NCBI GenBank assembly: GCA_905221605.1
Contig: CAJNDS010002498.1
Coordinates: 310,001 to 374,000 of the forward strand
DNA length: 64,000 nt
Reading direction: 5' to 3'
DNA from: Symbiodinium natans
Taxonomy: Eukaryota > Sar > Dinophyceae > Suessiales > Symbiodiniaceae
Below are positions 21,911-32,846 of the stretch, one piece after another (positions within the stretch are counted from its first letter, which is position 1; every line of letters starts with the position of its first letter). The position numbers and the translations under genes were made by a program. The notes under the pieces are model-generated. The model was not told the origin of the DNA. It did not search any database and saw only the letters and a program-made list of their open reading frames with translations.

Positions 21911-23104
21911 ATGCCTGCACTGCGGTTTTCGCTGGAATTCGGGGAGACCGTTTGGGGCGTGGGTCTGTTGGAACAGCCATTGCAAGCTCAGCAGCAGGAG
22001 GCGGGGCAAGTTTCAGAGATGCAAACTGTAAGGCTGAGGACTCCTCATTCGAGAGACCGCTCGGAAATTGCACATCTACAAGACGGAGACGGAGAGATAT
22101 GTGGAGACTTGCTGCTTATAGCAGAGTGGTCTGAAACCGGTGTGAAGCTTCAACTGCACTCCGTAAGATCTTTGACTATGTCTGTTTCGCGACTCTACGA
22201 ACTTAAAGGTGGCAGTGGTCCTGGAGAATCCAATGGCTGGCTGCTCCAAATATGGGGGTCTCCTTCTGTTCGGATGTCAGAAGGCATTCCATTCTGCCGC
22301 ATGGGGTTGCGATGTGCCGTCCCGGTGCCATTCTCGGCGGACATGCTGTACCTGGAGCGCCCAGTGGAGCTCCAATGGCCTGAGACATGGTTATCCAAAG
22401 GTCAGGATGGCGTGCCTTCCAAGGCGGAACATGAGGTTCGACAGGAGGCAACGATTGCCACACGGTGTCGTCATGCCATGTTTGAAGGCACTTCGCCCAA
22501 TACAGTTACAGCTCGCAGCTTGAAGCATTGGGCAGACCTGGAAAGTTGGTTCTTGTTTGGCCCTCTCTACGCGAGGTATGACGATGAGCTGCTGCCAATC
22601 GATGAAGCCACAGCGCTGCATGCAGATGGTCAGCTGGCGCTTACCCTGGAGGCGCTTCATGAGCTTCGACAGGATCAAGACTATATCGCCTGCCATGCGA
22701 GTGTTGTGCGCTTCATCCTCCTTTCTTGGGGCTGGGACGCAGAGAGCGGAGAGCTGGTGAATGCCGACGTCCATGCCGGCCAGGGTTGGGCAGCCAGTGG
22801 TCAGCATGCCTGGCGTCTTCGTCATCTCTGTCTGTCATGCTGGCTTTTGGGCCAAACTGAGCTACGGCAGTCCTGCAACGACTTTGTCCTTACGCTTGGA
22901 GCCAAAGCACCCTGGAGCGAAGATGGGCGCTCGGAAGCAGAGTTCACCCTGGGGCGGTATGGGGACCATGCTGCGGTCGAGGCATTTTGGGATGCTCGTC
23001 TTCCTCCCAGCCGCTGCCTTAGTTGGCATCTTGATGTCATGCTTGCAAGCGAAAACACATCAGTGATGAGGAGAGAGTGGCCAAGGTTGTCCCGCAAAGG
23101 GTGA
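21911..23104 (+). CDS. intronless gene with OGFr_N-like region
   Basis: One uninterrupted frame of 397 codons starts at the first ATG after an in-frame stop at 21878-21880. Residues about 200-375 resemble the conserved region of opioid growth factor receptors and their microbial relatives (OGFr_N): LKHWADLESWFLFGPLYARY, then DELLPIDEATAL, then an Ala/Leu-rich helix ending LLSWGWD, then SGQHAWRLRHLCLSCWLLGQ and a terminal AVEAFWDARL. This matches the family order H-x-Y-I-Q-W-L-F-P, pLL-x-x-T/A, N-H-x-x-L-R, F-W. The N-terminal 180 residues are unassigned. Lack of introns in a genome of split genes suggests a retrotransposed copy. The family call comes from motif order only. Confidence 0.6.
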   Translation: MPALRFSLEFGETVWGVGLLEQPLQAQQQEAGQVSEMQTVRLRTPHSRDRSEIAHLQDGDGEICGDLLLIAEWSETGVKLQLHSVRSLTMSVSRLYELKGGSGPGESNGWLLQIWGSPSVRMSEGIPFCRMGLRCAVPVPFSADMLYLERPVELQWPETWLSKGQDGVPSKAEHEVRQEATIATRCRHAMFEGTSPNTVTARSLKHWADLESWFLFGPLYARYDDELLPIDEATALHADGQLALTLEALHELRQDQDYIACHASVVRFILLSWGWDAESGELVNADVHAGQGWAASGQHAWRLRHLCLSCWLLGQTELRQSCNDFVLTLGAKAPWSEDGRSEAEFTLGRYGDHAAVEAFWDARLPPSRCLSWHLDVMLASENTSVMRREWPRLSRKG

Positions 23105-24520
23105 GCGCACTCTGTTGGGAATTCTGCGTGCCGACGATTATGCGATCGATGCGCTGCTACCAGCAATCTGGTAGGCTGTCAAACAGCTCCAGGCGACAAG
23201 ACGGGCCGATCGCAGATAGGACTAGATACAGAAGGGCAAAGCACTGCGTTCACTCATAGAGCAGGGCATCACGAAACACGGCTGCCACCCACAGAGCTTT
23301 CTCCAAGATGGCGAAGTTTCGACTCAAAGGACGGCAACTTTCGGCTACTGGAAGCCTGCTCTTGCACGGACGTCGAGAATCGGACATACTCGGACCAAAG
23401 TCAGCACTACAGCACCGCCCGCGTGATTCCTGTCTGTCCTGCTATGGCAGCATGAACCAAAGATAACCAAAGCTTTGGGCATCAGTGCAAAGCGATCAGA
23501 GAATCAAAAGCGAGACGAGCAAATTGTCATTTGTAGCGTGTGCCGATCTGTTTTGACGACTTCTCCTTCCAACACGGTCTGGAGTGTTGAATCTGGAGTC
23601 GCTGGCGATTCTTGAGCCAGGTCACGGCAGATCTCCCCTCTTTGAATTGGACATCTCCGGCCTCTTCGCGCTGCAGGTGCCCAGATGTGCTCAAGTACTC
23701 TCAGAGCAGGTGTTCCCCCAAAAGCCGGACTCAGAATCTTGCAGATGCGAATAAGAACGGGACTCAGGCAGAAGTGGCCACGGCTCCCAGCTGGCTCGAG
23801 CACTCATGTCACAGACCAAGAGCAGAACCCAGCCATCCCGTGAACCGGAACTGCAGAATCTATCAGAAGCTACAAACTGGACAACTCCTCTGAGCTCCTC
23901 TGCATGTCTGAGACGGCATGTGCTGCGGATCCAGCCTTGCCCACAGCCGTGAGCAGCGACGCCACTTGCCTGAGCACCGCATCAAAACGAACACCCTGAA
24001 CCTTGAGCCCCGTACCCGAAGTGCCCCTAAGCCTGCAACCCCTGTACCCCCCTAACCACCCAACCTGAGACCCCGCAACCCTAAGCCCCGACCCGCACGC
24101 CGAGCCCGAAGCCTTCCAACGGAAACCTGGGCTGAGGCGAGCACCCAACCCATGACGGAAACCCGCCTAAAGCAGCCCAACAAATCGATGAAGTGATTGA
24201 GGTGGACGAGTGATATTAGTTGGTAGAGGAGGAGGACAAGTGATTTTGACAAACGGTTGACCAAAAGAAACAAACCCTTGAACTCTTCACCAAACGATTT
24301 AACCTGTCCAGTCAGCCTGCTGGAGTGTGCTTCGTTGCGTCCTGCGTGCGTGATGTGTACGTTCTTCTCGTGTTTCTGCGTGAAAGAGCGAGCTCGCATT
24401 TCTGGCGCCTAAACTGTAGGGCGACGAAACCGTGCGCAAGGCAGAGTTCCAAAGCTTAGCGCTGCTTCGTTGATGGTCGACGGCATACGTGCTGGTCTGA
24501 AGCGGTGCACGCTAACTGTT

Positions 24521-24574
24521 GCTTCCGCTTCTGCTGCTTCGGCTTCTGCTGCTTCGGCTTCTGCTGCTTCGGCT
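24521..24574. repeat. 15-bp tandem repeat TTCTGCTGCTTCGGC
   Basis: Three near-perfect copies followed by an AGG/AGC-rich purine tract. Confidence 0.8.
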
Positions 24575-24675
24575 AGGAGGAGCAGCAGAAGGAGAGGGAG
24601 CAGGAGGAGAAGGGGGGAAGTGGGCGACGTCGACGGCCACGGCCACGGCCATGGCCGGCGACGGCGATTGCGATG

Positions 24676-24800
24676 CTGGTGGCGGTGATGGTGCTGACTG
24701 TGTGTGGTGCTGGTGACTGTGCGGTGGTTGTGGTGGGTGTGGTGGTGGCGGTGACGGTGTGGTGGTTGTGGTGGTGATGATGATGGTGACGATGACGAAT
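24676..24800. repeat. GGT/GGC/GAT triplet-rich tract
   Basis: Imperfect G-rich trinucleotide repeat; reads as His/Thr-rich peptides on the minus strand with no gene features. Confidence 0.75.
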
Positions 24801-24913
24801 GCGAAGCACTGCTGGTGGCATAAGCATGAGTAGCTGAGGCATTGCCTGCTCCCTTGCCAACGTTGCATGAGGCTGGGACAGTAGGAAGTCGGTTGTCAGC
24901 ACAGGGTTTCACG

Positions 24914-27194
24914 ATGGCTCACGTCACTGGGCTACAACGCATGCAACGCCAAGGGCGGAGAAGGCTTTTCACAGAATTCTTTGACGGCAGCGGTGGGCGC
25001 CTGAAGGGTGTGGCGTGTGAAATCATTAGGCGTTCGCCTGAGCTGACTTGTTCCTAATCTTGTTTCGCTTGGAATAGAACTGGTGGCAGCTGCTGCCGTT
25101 GGAGCCGACAAAATTCACGCGAGTGGTGGCCGCATCCTCAGACGGCTCTGGCACACGAAGCTGAGCGCAGTACATGAACACATCAGAACCGTTTGCGGAA
25201 AGTTTTAGCGTGCCACAGTTTAGCCTGAGGTCTTTGATACAGAGACATCAGGGTTTAGCAATGACGACGAAATCTTAGAGATTGGCGCAGTCGAGCTGGA
25301 GGCCAGGAGAGGAAGGTGGTCTTTGTCTTAGTGGGCTGTTCGTTGTCTGATCTTGGGGGCGGACCAGTATCATGCAAGCAGGGAGGCTGTCATTGCACGT
25401 AGCCAGCTGCCATGTTCTGTCGAGCGGACTCTGTGGAAGTCAATCCTAAGCTGCATAGAAGGGAGACATGCATTTATGCTCGGGAATTGTTCCTTGTCTA
25501 GTTGAACGGTCCTGTGAGCGTTTATCCAGAGCGTGAGCTTGGCTTAGTGGCGCCCTTTGGTGCTCTGCTAAACAGCTGCAGATCAACATGGTGGCAGCTT
25601 GGGGATGCCCGTGGAGAGCTCCTGCTCTTACAGCGGCGGCCGTTTGCACGCAGGGATCTGCAGGGAATGCACGCGGATGCAAGCGACACTGGGCAACATG
25701 CAGCTGTCCTCAAATGCCACGAAGCTGACGATTCTCCCCCTGCGGACAGAAATCTTAGACATTAGGGTTTAGACTTGAGACTGGGCTGTGGCGACAGCCC
25801 CAACTCAAACAAAACCTCAGTTGCCGCACTTCCCTGGAGGTGCAACCACCAGTTGAAGGTCCACAGCCCAACCTTCTGCTAAACTCTTAGATGCCAGTTG
25901 GGGTTCACGGCTCCTGCAAAGCAGACTTGGCCAAGGCCCATCCCATTACTCAACGCTGAGTTCTACTGGCGTCTCCTTCCACAGCAGGCATCTTACAGTA
26001 GGTGCAACAGATGGGTGTTCTGTTGGTGTTCTGTTGTGACCGCAATATCGGGGCAGTTTTTCCTCAGAGGCCTTCTGAGACCAACGCGGACCATCCACGC
26101 AAAGGCCGCTGAGGTCAATGGTCTGGACGACGATTTGCTGGCAGCCCTTTCCTCAGATCTCGTCCAGTTTCAGTTATGTTCTTAGAAATGAAGAGCATGA
26201 AGAGCTCTCTACCCTGCAGGCTGCGGCGCCGAGAAGAACGGCACTGCAGAATTTCCTCCGCTTTCTTTCAGGCTTCAAGGTGCGGGGGTAGTGAGGAATA
26301 GAGCTCATCAGACTGCTGCCTCCTTGCCAACCTCACCAAGTATGCATGGGAATCACATTCGGCACTCACACCAGTGAATGTCGACCATCTCCGGCCACCT
26401 CGCTCCTAAGCTAAGTGCGCAGAGGAGCCTTTCATGCTGGAGCAAACAGCCTTGATCGCGCACAATGCCGCTTTCGACATCAGGACCACTAAGCGGCCTT
26501 GCGTATGCTTGCGTGTAGTTTTCAAGCAGTTTTAAGTGTGTCCAAAGCGGTGTTTACGCAGCTGTCTTGGCCCAATGTTTTCAATGAAGCACTCTCCACT
26601 CTCCAGCAACACGGGGCTTGCCCCTCAGGGCTGTTGCGGCTGTCGCACTGCAGCGTGTGCAAGCGTGTGCTCTTTGGGACGCGTGACCTTGGCATGCCCT
26701 TGGCCTTTGTTGCCTACAGGTCATGTCGCAATCCTGGGACCCTTCCATAGTCCACTACACAGCATGTTGTGGGAAGTGACTGCTGCTTCGGTGCCACTAC
26801 CGAATTCATCTGGACATAAGGCTTGCACTCCGGAGAGGATACGGAAGGAGATTGCCAATTGCTACCTGGCAGATGGTACACATGCAGATGCGGCCTATCA
26901 TGCCTGTGCCGTGCTAGTATGTACATGCAGTTGGCGAGGCATCAACTGTTGTGCTCATCCGTAAGTCGCTGGAGTGTGCTACGCTTCGGGCGAGGCGAAA
27001 ATGGAATTCTGGCTGCGGAGCACAGAGGTGAAAAGCAGGCACGGTACGGATCTGTCTTGCAGAGGTCATCTCTGAGTCCAACTTGCCAGGTCTCACGCGA
27101 GAAGAAGCGACTTGAGGAAGTTCTCGCGACAAGAGCAGAGATGCTAGCAAATCACGAGAAGGCCTTTGACATCGCCGGGTTGCTTTGCGCATGA
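24914..27194 (+). CDS. DEDDh-family 3'-5' exonuclease, split gene
   Basis: Removes nucleotides from 3' ends of DNA or RNA with two metal ions. A candidate first exon starts at ATG 24914 (MAHVTGLQRMQRQGRRRLFT) and ends at a GT donor. Next come about 25083-25200 (ADKIHASGGRILRRLWHTKL), then 25230-~25315 with motif Exo I (VFDTETSGFSNDDEILEIGA, metal-binding D and E). About 26057-26140 reads RPTRTIHAKAAEVNGLDDDL, the loop before Exo II in this family. About 26228-26279 reads ALQNFLRFLSGFK; about 26420-26482 carries Exo II (TALIAHNAAFDIR); about 26550-26690 continues VFNEALSTLQQHGACPSG. A coil exon 27094-27194 ends in TGA. I could not place Exo III with its catalytic His. Family call is strong; the exact member (TREX, PolC/DnaQ-like or RNase T-like) is not decided. 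Confidence 0.7.
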
Positions 27195-27251
27195 GAGATG
27201 TGTCATGATGTGTCGAGACGTGCCACTGGAAACCGCAAGGACTTGGCCAAC

Positions 27252-29738
27252 ATGGCGGAGGACTCCCTGTTTGTGAGGGTGGGGGGAACGGGTGTGGCAT
27301 GCCCGGCCCTGAAGGAGCACGCCGTTAGCCTGGCAGCAATGGTGTCTCGGCCGCATGGACTGGGGTTTTCACTGCTAGGTGAGCCTGTTTCTGGACCTAC
27401 CACGAAAATTATTGGTATCAATGTTCTGCTCGTACTACTGCCTATCGTATACATGCAGTTGGTGAACATTCGTCTTGTTTTTCAACAGATATGTACTTTT
27501 TTCATGGTATGCCATTCCTTTAGCATCCCGTCTCAGATGTTCCCGAACGCTGGGAAACCCCGAGTGAAAGCCTGCGGAGCTGTTTGACCAGTTTCTGTCG
27601 CTGAGAATGCTGACAACGTGAAAAAAATGCTGTAAAGATGCTAGCATGTTAGACTAGTGGATTTTATAGGAATTATACTGTTACTGCTCGGGGTTGACTC
27701 CTCAAGCCCGATGGCTTCGCCGCGCAGTGCACCGGCTTCAGGTTGAGAAGCGCTAGATTGCTGCTTAGTAGCCAGATTTTGTTGAGCCCTTGAGGTTCGC
27801 AAAGCTGAGCTGGAGCTCAATGACAGCCTCGGTGCACAGGACAACGCCATCAAAGAGTGAACCTTTGCTATTGAATGATAGGTCCGAGGGATGTTTCAGC
27901 ATTTTCTAACTGTGTGCTCAAGCTGAACTGCGAGGCAATCAGCTTGAGGTGTCTTGGTGCTGACTTAGCATCCAAGGCAAGACTTTGTTCGACAAGGCCG
28001 CGGAGATACAGCAGCGCAAAGCTATCCTTGAGAAAGAGGTCAAGGAGCTGTACCGACACTCAGATTGAATGTCGGGTAAGCGAACGCCCGATGCTCGCTT
28101 CTGGGCACGTCCCAAAACGAAGATCATCGAACCTTCGCTTCGAAAACGGGCGCGGGCTTTTTTCAGTAACACGCAGGCGATGAAACCCCTCCCCCAGTAT
28201 TGACTTCATCGTTTGTGACGCTAAATCATGATTTCTTATTCTGATGCCGTAGAATGTGGCTTGGGGTTCGAGACCTCTACAAGGTTCTACTGTTCTGACC
28301 TGAAGCTCCGGCCGGCCTGGCAACCCTGGATCCTAAAGCCCAAAAGTCCACAGGGCCAAAGCCGCAACTTTTCTCCGGCTCCCAAGAGGGCCCCTCCCCT
28401 ACGTGATGAAACGTAATTCGTTCAACTTGGAAGCGGTAATCCGGCAAAGAGGGAGGGTTCCAGAAATCATACTCGGGTGGGGGAAGCGATCGGGGGGGGG
28501 GGGCTGCCAGCAAGCATTGGGCTTCTCAACCTTTTTGGAGGATGCACTGCAAGGTCTGAATTGTTCCTGACACTGCTTTTGGACGCCAATGGCTGGTTGT
28601 CCTATCTTTTTCTCGATGAACGTTGTTACTGGCAGGATCCTTATTCTGTATGCCTGGATTCTGGTAATCATGATTGTTCTCTACGCGCACTGCACGGGTC
28701 CCCCCACAAGTCCGGATTTGTGGTTGGGCTCTCACTGAGGGACCGCTGAGTGAAGCACCCCCTGCAAATTTCACTTTTGGTGGGCTTTAGCCGGAAAAAG
28801 CATCCATCATCCTTGCTTCCTACCTGGTTATAGCTTCTCCAACACGGGTTCAACTCACTTTCATGATTCAAGATTCGGATGTAGATCTAGATGATCAAGA
28901 GCATGGAGTGAGGTTTTAACGCGTGGTACGCTGCCAAGACTGCAAGTGTGACCAAGCCTTCCAACCCACTAAGGTAGCTTGGACAAGCTGCAGCGGGAGC
29001 CACTTCTCAGTGCCAGATAGACAGGGTGAAGCGATGTGAGCGATGTCAAGCTTTCTGTTAAAGACTTTCTTGAAGTCTGAAGTTCTGCAAAGTTCTGCGA
29101 AGTTCCTTGATGCCTCGAGCAATCAGCAGACCTCGTACATACCCCCTATGATACCCCTATGTTTTTGTCACTTTCAGGACTTCGATGAGGAGCGGGCGGC
29201 CATGATCGAGGCAGCTGAGGCGGAGGCACTGATGCGTAAGGCGAAGCTATGCCAAGGATAATAACTGATATTCATCTTCTGAATGATCTTCTGAATGATC
29301 TTCTGAATGATCTTGGGGCAGTTTTCCTGGCTTCCTTGTAGGTGCAGCAGCTGTTCAGCAACACCACGGAGCAACTCGGGGCTGCATTCAGTTTTACCCT
29401 GTTTTTTGACTCTTGCAGATGGTCTCGTTGGGTGGCGTCAGACCCTTGATTGGGCGGCTGCTTCCAACAGTTTTGGTATTTCTGAGGGTGTGTTTCAGCG
29501 CTCGAGGCAGGTGCGCAATGCTTCGCTGTTTGCCCAAGAAGTGCAGACTGATGCCTTCGCCGCAATCGACCGCATGCAGGCCAGGATCTCTGGAAACATT
29601 TTTTCGAACGTTTGGCTTTTTGTGTGTGCTGAACAGGACGAGGTCAAAGCCAACGCCGAAGTTGCAGACACAATGGCGCAGTCCAGAAGCAGGCTCAAGA
29701 TATCTCAACATACCATGGAGACACACGGAGACACATGA
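27252..29738 (+). CDS. coiled-coil protein, split gene
   Basis: Begins with MAEDSLFVRVGGTGVACPAL at ATG 27252, only 57 bp after the exonuclease stop. The first exon ends at 27378 with a GTGAGC donor. Later exons: 27795-~27855 (VRKAELELNDSLGAQDNAIK) joins in phase to 27969-~28070 (IQGKTLFDKAAEIQQRKAIL then EKEVKELYRHS). About 29178-29250 reads DFDEERAAMIEAAEAEALMR; 29342-29390 reads VQQLFSNTTEQLGAAF; about 29419-29600 reads LVGWRQTLDWAAASNSFGIS then FAQEVQTDAFAAIDRMQARI; about 29640-29738 reads DEVKANAEVADTMAQSRSRL and ends in TGA. Heptad-like Ala/Glu/Gln/Lys composition indicates a structural or scaffold protein. Several joins are not resolved. Confidence 0.5.
29276..29313. repeat. 12-bp tandem repeat TTCTGAATGATC
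   Basis: Just over three copies of the 12-bp unit, inside a presumed intron of the coiled-coil gene. Confidence 0.85.
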
Positions 29739-29759
29739 TCCGCAGCTCAGAACATCTCA

Positions 29760-30790
29760 GAACCACTGTGGCGCCGATCATGTTAGTTGTTCAGTTTGAC
29801 ATGTGAGCCATCCTGGAGCCCAACATGGCCCCGTGACCGGTGCCACTCCGAAAAGTGCTCCGAAAATCCGAACGACTTGCGTTTAGTTCCAAGCGTCCTC
29901 AACCAGAGAGGCCGGGGGAGCTTGGCGACCTAGTCCAGACCATCAAGTCAAGAAAAACACCTGCCAGCCACCTCGACAAAGGGCGAAAACCAAAAGCCCA
30001 AGTCGGAAACAGAAAAGCCCCCTCCGAGAACCCCCGGACAACCCTAAAATTTAGAAATGCGATACAAGCCCGAAGAGTGGGCTCCTTTCTGTGGCATTGA
30101 TTGGGCTGCATGAGGAATGGAGTGCTAGCTGAAGCCCAAGGTATGGGCCCATTCAAACATGCAACGACGCATGCCTTGGACACCAACCCCGAATATGAGA
30201 AACGACTTTATGGTCATGTAGAGCCACGAAGAGATCCCAAAGAATACAGGTAACATAGCATGTACGTCACAATATGCAGGTTTGTCTAAAAACAGAGGCA
30301 TCGCTTGGCGCTTAGACAAACATGATGATAGGTTAAGGTTTAGGGTGGTTTGGGGTATGAATTTTGGGGTTTAAGGTTAGGTGGTTCAGTGTTTTAGATG
30401 AACGCACTTGAATCCTGTCTTCCTCTTGTTTGCATGACTCACGCCGTCTTTTCTCCGTATCGTGCTGTGCTGTTTTCTGACTCGGTCTTCTTTGTTCGCG
30501 GGCTGGGTCTACTCTGTTTTCGACTCATGTTCCCGACTCACTGGTCACCCAGCAACACCAGCCAACACCGTGCCACCAGCTCCCACAGCTCCTACGCTGC
30601 CCTCCCTACCCACAGGTTTTAGGGTGTATTGGGGTGTAGGACCAGGCCGACAGGTCCGTGATCCCTCTGAGTACTGGGAATTTCTGAGCAAACCAAATCC
30701 CAAAAGACGGCAGTCGCGACAACCGACAGCCGCGCCGCGACCAAGCCCATTACCGGCCACAATCAGCACTTTAGACATCCCCCTCGCAGC
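29760..30790. other. 1-kb stretch with no supported gene
   Basis: Weak frames only. About 30325-30400 carries degenerate TTTAGGG-like words (GGTTTAGGGTGGTTTGGGG). Confidence 0.4.
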
Positions 30791-30794
30791 GTCC

Positions 30795-31040
30795 TCCCAC
30801 CCTCCCACCCTCCCACCCTCCCACCCTCCCACCCTCCCACCCTCCCACCCTCCCACCCTCCCACCCTCCCACCCTCCCACCCTCCCACCCTCCCACCCTC
30901 CCACCCTCCCACCTCCCACCCCCCCCCCCTCCCCACCCTCCCACCCTCCACCCCCCACCCCTCCACCCTCCCCACCCTCACCCTCCCACCCTCCCACCCT
31001 CCCACCCTCCCGCCCTCCCGCCCTCCCCACTCCCACCCCT
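30795..31040. repeat. CCCACCCT minisatellite
   Basis: About 15 near-perfect 8-bp units (30795-30912) pass into degenerate C-rich versions. The pyrimidine-only + strand keeps frames open on both strands (PTLPPSHP-type peptide), so those frames are not genes. Confidence 0.9.
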
Positions 31041-31282
31041 TCTTCACGCCCTCGTCCTCAACGACTCAGTGCTGTAGGGTTGCGGACTGGGGTAACGTGC
31101 AGCGCACAATCAAGCTGGGCTTTGCAATCAGTCCGCAGCGGGGGCTGGGCGGATGTGCGGCGTGGCATCGATTCGTGCCTGCAGGTTTGATGCCCTTCAC
31201 CAAGTTGCGGCCAGCCACACGATCAAGGGCATCTCTGAGAATCATTTTGTTAATGCTTCTTGGCTGAAGATACAGACCAACA

Positions 31283-31468
31283 ATGGATATGTCACATATG
31301 TCCAACACACCTGCCCCAGGAGAAGTCGAAGATCATGCGCCAGTGGTGGAGTTCTTGGGAAGGTCCGCGGCGCGTCTGGCAATCGTTTGCTTTGTCTCGC
31401 AGTCTCGCTGCCTGGTGCTGGGAGGCCACGTCGGTTCGCTTTCTCCGGGGCCGCCTTCCCTGGCACAG
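31283..31468 (+). CDS. probable first exon, product unknown
   Basis: ATG at 31283 follows an in-frame TGA. The frame MDMSHMSNTPAPGEVEDHAP then VVEFLGRSAARLAIVCFVSQ has coding character and ends at CACAG before GTGCTC, a good donor. No downstream exon was linked with confidence. Family unknown. Confidence 0.35.
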
Positions 31469-31499
31469 GTGCTCTTTGGAGTCTTTTGAGTCTTTTGAG

Positions 31500-32568
31500 T
31501 AGGCTGAGTAGGCCCATCTAGGTTGTGCAAGAGGACCGTGCAGAATAGAGCCGACTGCACTGGCCAGATCACCGCATCGCGGCCAGACACGCCCATGGTC
31601 CCATCTCAAAATCGGCCAAGGCATCGTCAGCATGCGGACTGACCGATTAGGGGCTCCACAGAGACGTTTGGGACAATCTGCAGGTCTGTTGAGCTTGCCC
31701 GACAGAAAGCAGAGCAACAGCAGTGGCCTTGGCTGCTTCTATCTGCTCCCTGTGATCATCTAGTCTAGTCTATGTTAAGCTTTTCTTTTGGACCTTTTCA
31801 GGTCGAGCCGTAGAGCCTGGAAGGCTCTACCTGACGTCTCGCAGGCACAGTGGCATCGTAGCGTCTTCGTCGATTGCAAGTCGTGTGGGACAGCAGTAAT
31901 GGGTCAAGGTGGTCTTGTGTATCTCTTGTGGCTTGCCAGGAGGCTCGTCCCAAAACGGCGCCCTGACAGTGCCGTGCAGTAAATGCAGTGCTGGAGCTGG
32001 GTGGAGTCTGATATAGTCATATAGTCTGATACAACGTGATACACCCACACTTTTTCGTCCTCCAAGAAAGGTTTCACTGACCGCCTGCCATCAAATGGAA
32101 GGTGAGTTGCATTGTCAACTTAGTGACCTAGGGCCATCCCATGCCGTCCCAAAACGGATGATGGCACAGTCAGGTGTGCCGCAAGCTAAATTCAACACGT
32201 GAGCTAGCTGCGCGATCTCAGGCCGCGCACTTGACGGATGGTGTTAATGCCTTCAGCGGTGATCCGCTGGTGTTGTAGCGGGCATGAGATGTCAGCAAAA
32301 GGAAGCGCATCTAGCTTGCCGGCGTTTCCTGCAAGAATGTTGCAAAGCTGGGCCGCTGCTTTTGCACCGAACTCCCTGAAATCCTAAAAGCCACGAGGAT
32401 GCTCGTCAACGATTTGCAGCGCTGCGGGCTTCTGAGTTGTGGCGACAGGCGAGGTGAGCACTGGACGCAGGGAAGACCAGCTCGAGTGTGGACAGTTAAG
32501 GTACAATCCACGTGTAGCTCAAGTTAAAGTTTGATTTCTGTGCAGATGCTGTGCCTCTTCTCCAATTA
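31500..32568. other. 1-kb stretch with no supported gene
   Basis: A short coding-like piece near 31802-31900 could follow the 31283 exon, but the frame choice is ambiguous. Otherwise nothing. Confidence 0.35.
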
Positions 32569-32572
32569 GGCA

Positions 32573-32846
32573 TAATCCCTTCCCCCTAATACTAAAACCC
32601 CCCCCCCCCCCCTAATTCTGAAATTCGTCTGGGCCCGAAAAATATTTAAAATTAGGGGGGGTCTAAATCCTAAAACCTGAATTCCGAAACCTAATAATGG
32701 CTCAACTCAAGAACTCAAGGGCGAAGGCCCTCAACCCCCCCCCCCTAATTCTCAAACAGGTTTAGTATTGGGCTGGCTGCCGGGGGGGTCCGGGGAAAAT
32801 AATATTTAAAATTAGGGGGGGTTTTAGTATTAGGGGGAAGGGATTA
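32573..32846. mobile_element. foldback/MITE-like element with ~40-bp terminal inverted repeats
   Basis: The left arm, from 32573, TAATCCCTTCCCCCTAATAC then TAAAAC and a C15 run and TAATT, is the reverse complement of the right arm ending at 32846 (AATTAG, G7, TTTTAGTATTAGGGGGAAGG then GATTA). Only the homopolymer length differs. Inside, AATATTTAAAATTAGGGGGG occurs at 32641 and again at 32801, and a C-run plus TAATTCT occurs at 32598 and 32735, so the element is built from two related units. It has no coding capacity. I see no clear target-site duplication. Confidence 0.7.

Larger units (their letters stand above)
23110..24900. other. 1.8-kb intergenic stretch with simple repeats
   Basis: No splice-consistent gene. 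About 24000-24110 is a run of degenerate CCCTAA/CCCGAA-type words. About 24521-24574 is a 15-bp repeat, TTCTGCTGCTTCGGC. About 24676-24800 is a GGT/GGC/GAT triplet tract. These create long His-, Ser- or Ala-rich frames that are not genes. Confidence 0.5.

Noticed and set aside
24409..24912. His- and Ser-rich minus-strand frames
   Set aside because: They read through GGT/GAT triplet and 15-bp repeats; no start, domain or splice support.
26823..26940. Segment GTHADAAYHACAVL as the missing Exo III motif of the exonuclease
   Set aside because: The His-to-Asp spacing does not fit H-x4-D, and splice sites around it are unclear, so it was left out of the exon list.
30545..31190. Long Pro/His-rich + frame and Gly/Trp-rich minus frames
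   Set aside because: They are translations of the CCCACCCT minisatellite; no splice sites, domain or codon bias beyond the repeat.
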